From positions 69,084,001 through 69,148,000 of the forward strand of contig CP142451.1 in the NCBI GenBank assembly GCA_038049695.1: a DNA stretch of 64,000 nucleotides, in the 5' to 3' direction. Of this stretch, positions 58,367 through 64,000 are shown piece after piece. A program made the position numbers and the translations under genes. Numbering within the stretch: the first letter of the stretch is position 1; every line of letters starts with the position of its first letter. Source of the stretch: Cinnamomum chago. Taxonomy: Eukaryota > Streptophyta > Magnoliopsida > Laurales > Lauraceae. A model generated the notes under the pieces. It did no database searches, was not told the DNA's origin, and saw nothing but the letters and a program-made list of their open reading frames with translations.

Positions 58367-60068
58367 TGAAAGTCGTGGGATCCTAACCCTAGAGGGGGGG
58401 GGTGAATAGGGTGAGCTACAAATTGTGACCAATTATGACAAATTTTAACTTCTTAAAAATAAACTAGTCACAAGTGATGATAAACATACAAAATGCGGAA
58501 GCTAAAAAGAATCACCACAACGCATTCACCACCACACAATGATTTATAGTGGTTCGGCCTCAATGCCTACATCCACTACCGGCTTGTGATCTAATCACCC
58601 CACTGGATTTCCACTATCTATGCTTTTCAATAGGCTAAGCAATAACCTTTATAATGTTGTTTTTCTAGGCTAAACAACAACCTTTACAAGATGCTTTTCT
58701 AGGCTAAGCAATAACCTTTACACAATGCTTTTCTTAGGGTAAGCAATAACCTTTACAAGAAAAAGATTTCTCTTAAAGAAGTGTCAACAAAAACACTCAA
58801 AGAGATACAATTTAAGCTCAATATATTTGCCTCTAAAATAGGCGGATATGAAAGTGAAAAACTAACTCACACAAACACTAAATGAATGCAAAGATGTATG
58901 CTCATGATGTGTGTGTGTGTGTGTGTGTGTGATAACTTCAATCAAGTTAAAAACAAAGCTCAATTAATATATGCTGAAAGTATTTCAAAGTTTAAGGCAC
59001 ATAAAAGATTTGATTGAAGTTTAATGCAAATCACATGTATGAATATCAACTTGTTAATGATATGAAAATCAAAGACTCACAAGTTGTATGAAAATGACTA
59101 ACTTAAAACATGTGATGCATATACAATGTTGTTTTCAAAACTAAACAAATTTGACTAAGGTTTAAATGAATGAAAACAACAAATAAAGTTTCAACCAAGT
59201 AAATGAATCATGCTATAAAAGAAATCAAAGATTTAGGCTAAGCATGATTAATGAAGATTTTAAAACAAAACTTGGTTTGAAATCAAAGTGAAGAATCCAA
59301 TCCAACTTAGATCAAAGATTAAAATAAGAATGGATTCAACACATCATAGTTATCATGCTAAAAGTCATTTACCAATAATTTAAACAAAGCATATAACATA
59401 TGATAAATAAAAGTAAAGCTTATTTAGAGATTTAACTTCATTAATCCAAGCTTTAGCTTCACTAATGACCCCTTGGTCTCTGTTAGTTCATCCCCTTTAT
59501 CTTATCTCCAAACACCTTAAGGATGGCTTAAAAATCTCTAACTTTGGCAAAGGAATAAACTTCATTTTATAGCCACAAAATGCCCAACGGCTAGTCCCCG
59601 GTCAATCGGGTACTCAACGGTCATAAATATAGCCGTTTGAAAATCTGCTTTTAACGGGGGCCAGAGACCGCCGGTAAAAGTGGTTTTGGCCGCCGGTATA
59701 AGTCCTGTTTTCCCAAAATTGTGTTTTTTAAAGTAATTTTGGTAGGGAATTTTTGGGCCATTAAATTAAGCTTGAAAACATGTTTTAAATAATTCTAAGG
59801 GTTTTAAAACATGAAACATAAAAAGCCAAAAAAGATTCGAAACTTTAAAACCAATGGCTTGCTTGATTAAAAAAAATTTCTTTTCAAATTTAAATGCATC
59901 CAAGTTTAAAATCAAAACATGCGTAAATCAACATTTTTACAAGTCTTAAAAACAATGCATGTATAAATCAAGATTTCAAGTTTTTCTAAATCAATGCATG
60001 TGTGTAAATTCAAATGATGCTAGAATGATAATGCATCCATCAAATTGCAATACACAAAATTCCTAACA
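58367..60068 (-). mobile_element. SIRE/Maximus-like solo LTR, inverted copy
   Basis: 1,702 bp, the reverse complement of the 55474-57177 family, clearly diverged by eye. It is flanked by its own duplication TATAG (58362-58366 and 60069-60073), so it is an independent insertion, here into the RT region. It carries a (GT)n run at about 58908-58931 and the AAGCAATAACCTTT repeat units. Confidence 0.85.
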
Positions 60069-60073
60069 TATAG

Positions 60074-60345
60074 AGGTCTTCCTTAAGATGGCCGTTGAGA
60101 AACGCCGTCTTGACATCCATTTGCCAAATCTCGTAATCGATATGAGCCACAATGGATAAGAGTATCCTGATGGACTTGGGCATGACTACCGGCGAGAAGA
60201 TTTCCTCATAATCGATACCCTCTTTCTGAGTATACCCTTTCGCAACAAGCCTGGCCTTAAAGGTTTCCACTCTACCATCTGGTCCTCTCTTTCTCTTGTA
60301 GACCCACTTGCACCCAATAGGTTTAATATTGGCAGGTAAGTCCAC
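60074..60345 (-). other. Copia RT, N-terminal part (fossil)
   Basis: Minus strand: [60 protein letters not shown]. This is the conserved start of copia reverse transcriptase. It lies on the other side of the nested solo LTR. Part of a broken element. Confidence 0.9.
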
Positions 60346-61879
60346 AAGTGTCCATGTGAGAACCCGACCCCTAATCTCTTGGATTAGTGTTGTTTTATTT
60401 GTGGATTAGTTTCTTTTAGTGGGATTAGTATTTGTTGGGTTGAGTTTGTGAGCTAGAATGGTTTTTCTTCTAGTTTTGGGCTTTTGAGTGCTTTGGTAGC
60501 TCCCCTTTGGGGGTTCCCTTTTCGGCTTTGCATTTACTTGTGAGATTTTCTCGATTTGTTTCGTATTGCGTTTTTGGCCCGTTGCATTCATCTTGAGGAA
60601 TCCTACAACTTTCATGTTGATCCCGTATCCATTTGAGAACCCGAAACCCGATTTCTTGGCCTTGAGGGCAAAACAGTCATTGCACACCAAATCTGTATCC
60701 AAAACTTGATATTCCCGAAACCCACGAAACATATACTTTTTGGAAACTAGATATTTCGACGATCATTTCTTCCTTCTTCGTCGAATCCATCCGAGGTCCC
60801 GAATTAGATGATTTCAGCCAAACTAGTCCCTTAAGTTGTGGGACCCAACCTCCTTTGTTAACATAAGAGAACCCACCCCCTTCATCGCATCCCATTCTCC
60901 ATTTTTCCAGCACAGCCAGCTGAACCTAGGGTTTTCCCTTGTGTTTCTCTTCTTCTTCTTGCTTCTCAATCTCCAAGCCACACCAATAGTTCATCAATCA
61001 AGAAATGGAGACCATCTTCTTCTTCCTCTTCACCATGGCTCCCTATTGATACCATTCTTGGAGAAATCTTCCCATATTGAGACCTTCCTTGAGCTTGTTC
61101 TTCTCATTTGAAGGTCATCCAAGTAAGTGTTCTTCTTCATCTTCTAGATTTGTAATCTTCTAGCCTTAGAGAAGCTCCACCTTGATTATTGAAAGGTTTC
61201 CTTGTCATTTCTTGGTTTAACCCATTTTAGGGTTTGTTTTGGGGGTTTTTGTAGAGATTGTGGATCTTGAGCTTGAGAGGTGATTAGGAGCTTGATTTGC
61301 TAGATTGGAACCCAAGGCAAGTGGATGAATGGATGGTTTTAATGTTATCAAAGTTTTATGAGAAAACCCTAAGTTTATTTCTTGTTCTTGATCATTGGAT
61401 ACATGTTTGCACCTATGCTCCTTGTCACTTATATATGGATTTCGAGATTTGCATATTAATGGTTGTTTCTATCTTGTTAATCTCTTGGAGAAGTATGCAT
61501 TTCATTTGGTCAAGTTTGCTCATATGGTTTTATAAGGAATAGGATTGGTTTGGCCATCCATGGTTATGTTTATTAGTTACATTGACTTGAAGTTGATACT
61601 CATTTAATGAGTTTTGTTAAATCATCCATGGTGATGGAAATGTGATCAATAGACTTTGTTTATCCATAGATTTTTGGCTCAATTGGACCTTTGTATACAT
61701 TGGAGATTCTTTCCTTTGGTTTGGTTTTTTGTTAAATGGGAAGAAAGAGGTGTTTAAAGTTAATTTTTCATTGGAGTTTTAATGAGGATTTTAAGTGAAT
61801 ATGGAATAAAAATGTTAGTGGTTTATGTGTTGGAAGGAAAGGAAGAAGAGGAGGAAAAAATTCAGTTTCCCGGACCTGC

Positions 61880-61975
61880 TACACGCCCAGGTCCGATCGA
61901 TCGGACCTACAGGCCGATCGATCGGCCTGTCTTTAACTGTAAGGCTTTTTGAGCCGATCGATCGGACTCTGTGCA
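61880..61975. repeat. Cluster of TCGATCGA palindromes in an LTR
   Basis: Three adjacent motifs: a perfect 20-bp palindrome AGGTCCGATCGATCGGACCT (61889-61908), a perfect 18-bp palindrome (61911-61928) and GCCGATCGATCGGAC near 61952-61966. Confidence 0.9.
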
Positions 61976-63099
61976 TAACTGGGACAGAAATTTCGATATT
62001 ATATTTTTTTGTGGACCTTGGCTACCCTCCTTGGACTCACTTGACCATATGTGAGAGCGTCTTGAGCCGATGCTCTTCACGGTTGGTTCAGAATGCATCG
62101 AAGTTCAATCTATTCAATCTTGAACGGGATGGAACGACACGATATCTTCTTCATACCTAAATGCAAAGTCTATTTCCTTGGGTATCGCGAATTCTATTCC
62201 TTTCGGTGACTGAGTAGGTTGCTCGATGGTTCCGAGTTGACATCATACTTAGGATGGACCGTTTATAGTCTTGATTTTTCTATCATAGCATCTAGTACTA
62301 CCCATAAGCTCATTTTAAGTTTTGAAAATCGTAAAAGTGCATAAGGAGCCCGGAATGTCCTCAGACTCAAGGAGTACCAAATGATGACTATAATTGACAT
62401 ACGGGACCCCTATTCACTTAAATAGATCTTGAAATCAATATTTTACACGAAATTGTTATAGTTCATTGTTTCACCTCATTTCCCGAGATTTGCATCACAT
62501 GACTTGTTTTCCCGAAAGCATTGAAGTTACACTAGTAACAGTTATTTGTCCCGAGATGTATTGCCCGATATGAAGTGACAGTGTGCCCTTGAGCACCCCC
62601 GTTTTACCCGTTTATTTATTGTACTTGATTTACTTGCATATGTCCCGATTTGTTATTTGACCTATGAGTCAGCATCACTAAGCTTGGATACCTTGTCGGT
62701 TTGATCCACCGACTTGGAAATCCCTCTCCCGTCCCGCCAGCTGCAGTTTGGATCCCGATACCTGGTTATTGTCGTGGTCCCGTCCCGATACCCGGTTCGC
62801 TACCGTGGTCCCATTCCCGTATATTTATATTGTATATATGATTTGCGTTGAGTCTCCTCACCTTGTGTGACTGAGACCAACGTCCCGTTATACTCTTGTC
62901 ACTTCGGTGATAGAGGACTTAGCTTCTTATGATTGCTATCTTGCAAGTTCCCGATTCCTTGGATACCCGACACGTTTTATATTGCTTACTTGCTTTCCGG
63001 TAAATGATTCGTTTCCTTTATGAAAGTTGTTATTTAAACAAGTGTTCATATTCTCCAATGTAAATTTAGTTATTATTATATTGTTTCTGTTCTTTGTAC

Positions 63100-63790
63100 A
63101 CGCACATGTTTTAAATGAATGCCGGTTGGGTGGATGCCCATGCTTTTACATATGTTTCAAACAATCCATGATTTTGCTAGATTTACATGATTACACATGT
63201 TTTAAAGGAATACCCGAATTGTTAAATATCCGTGCTTGGTTTTAAATGACATTTGGTTTGTCAGATCCCTAGGTTTACCCACGTTTTAAATGAATACCCG
63301 AATTGTGAAATATCCATGCTTTGAAATATGTTTAAGTGAACGTTCGTTTTGCCAGATTCCTATGTTTATACCTGTTCTAACTGAATACCCGAATTGTTGG
63401 ATATCCGTGCTTTTAAATATGTTTTAAATGATATTTGTTTTGTTAGATCCCTAAGTTTACACATGGTTTAAATGAATGCCCGATTTGTTAAATATCCGTA
63501 CTTTCACATATGTTTCAAATGGACTTTGGTTTTGCCAGACTGCTATGAATACTCGGTTTGTTAAATACTTATGTTTTTACCTAAGTCTCAAATGAACGTT
63601 TGTTTTGCCCGGCCACTATATTTATAAATGTTTTAGACGAACACCCGATTGATAAATATCTATGCTTTTACGGATGATGTAAATGAATATATGTTTTATT
63701 AGATCTTCATGTTTTACCCATGCTTGAAACGAATACATGTTTTGTCAGAGATCCACGATTTTACAACTGTTTAATTATATGCAGCATTTG
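63100..63790 (+). repeat. ~90-bp tandem repeat in the LTR, about seven units
   Basis: The phrase AATACCCGAATTGTTAAATA and variants recur near 63115, 63206, 63291, 63384, 63474, 63546 and 63640, alternating with variants of TTTGCCAGATCCCTATGTTT. Units are diverged. Period about 90 bp, one shorter. Confidence 0.8.
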
Positions 63791-64000
63791 ATCGAGTATC
63801 ATGATTTATCTTATGTTTTATTCTTCAGTATATTTGTTATCTTTTCATCCACCTGCCAGACCGTCGTGTCTGACCCACTACTTTTGGTACTCAGGTTCAG
63901 ATTTCTTCGCCCCGAGTTGAGAGCTTTGTTGGCTGTGGAGCCATGTTTTGGCAGGTTGTTTTGTCGGCTATGTCATGTAGACATTGAGCTTGACATAGGA

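Larger units (their letters stand above)
53804..60354 (-). mobile_element. Ty1/copia retrotransposon, broken, with two nested solo LTRs
   Basis: The 3' LTR (53804-55467) is followed, in minus-strand order, by RNase H and RT regions of a copia polymerase. The upstream part (integrase, gag, 5' LTR) is not visible, because another LTR begins at 60355 and runs off the window. The interior is interrupted by SIRE-like solo LTRs at 55474-57177 and 58367-60068. Broken, with several breaks. Lineage not resolved (Tork-like is possible). Confidence 0.85.
60355..64000 (+). mobile_element. Gypsy-type LTR, running off the window
   Basis: Begins TGTGAGAACCCGACCCC, inside the copia element. It is related (reverse complement) to the solo LTR at 41443-44547: the CCGAAACCCGA/CCTTGAGGGCAAAA block and TTTTGGTACTCAGG near 63880 correspond. 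No gag or pol appears within 3.6 kb, so this is a very long LTR whose end and internal region are not seen. ORFs in it are not convincing. Confidence 0.75.

Noticed and set aside
60406-62160. Open frames in the right-hand LTR (for example 60406-60732 and 61825-62160)
   Set aside because: They lie in LTR sequence shared with the noncoding solo LTR at 41443-44547, with no recognisable domain.

Overview
The window is nuclear DNA of a flowering plant with a large, transposon-filled genome. The evidence is GT-AG introns of up to 17 kb, nested LTR retrotransposons, CACTA, hAT and Mutator elements, and one host gene whose protein closely resembles plant acyl-protein thioesterase-like carboxylesterases. 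I cannot name the species. The long TE-filled introns would suit a woody or early-diverging lineage, but that is only a guess. I saw no rRNA, tRNA, CRISPR array or organellar sequence.

Layout. 1-5,190: LTR-like debris and small DNA transposons (a hairpin MITE, a Mutator-type MITE with a 9-bp target duplication, a hAT-type MITE with an 8-bp duplication). 5,191-21,066: a nest of insertions. A Mutator-type MITE is split by a long-inverted-repeat element, which is split by a 14.35-kb CACTA element, which itself carries a 4.1-kb solo LTR and a 205-bp CACTA-type hairpin MITE. The CACTA element has no recognisable transposase. It carries exon fragments of at least four unrelated host genes, all in the same orientation: cinnamyl alcohol dehydrogenase (with TATA-like upstream sequence, exons 1 and 2), plastidic glucose transporter, NDR/NDL family and GH9 endoglucanase.

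22,875-51,461: one host gene on the + strand, 9 coding exons and 756 nt of CDS (251 codons plus stop) spread over 28.5 kb. All exon joins keep frame and the Ser-Asp-His triad is present. Intron 1 holds two hairpin MITEs. Intron 2 holds a pol-less LTR element with a gag on the minus strand and a converging plus-strand ORF. Intron 7 (17.3 kb) holds a broken Ty3/gypsy element on the minus strand, itself hit by a copia solo LTR, a gypsy-type solo LTR and a hAT-type MITE, and carrying a 645-bp tandem duplication. Both large elements lie antisense to the gene.

51,462-64,000: 3' flank, a hAT transposase remnant cut by a broken Ty1/copia element (minus strand), two SIRE/Maximus-like solo LTRs in opposite orientation inside it, and a gypsy-type LTR that runs off the right edge.

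A recurring feature is that LTRs of several unrelated families each contain a cluster of short self-complementary motifs built on different cores (CTCGAG, TCGATCGA, GGTTAACC, GGTCGACC).
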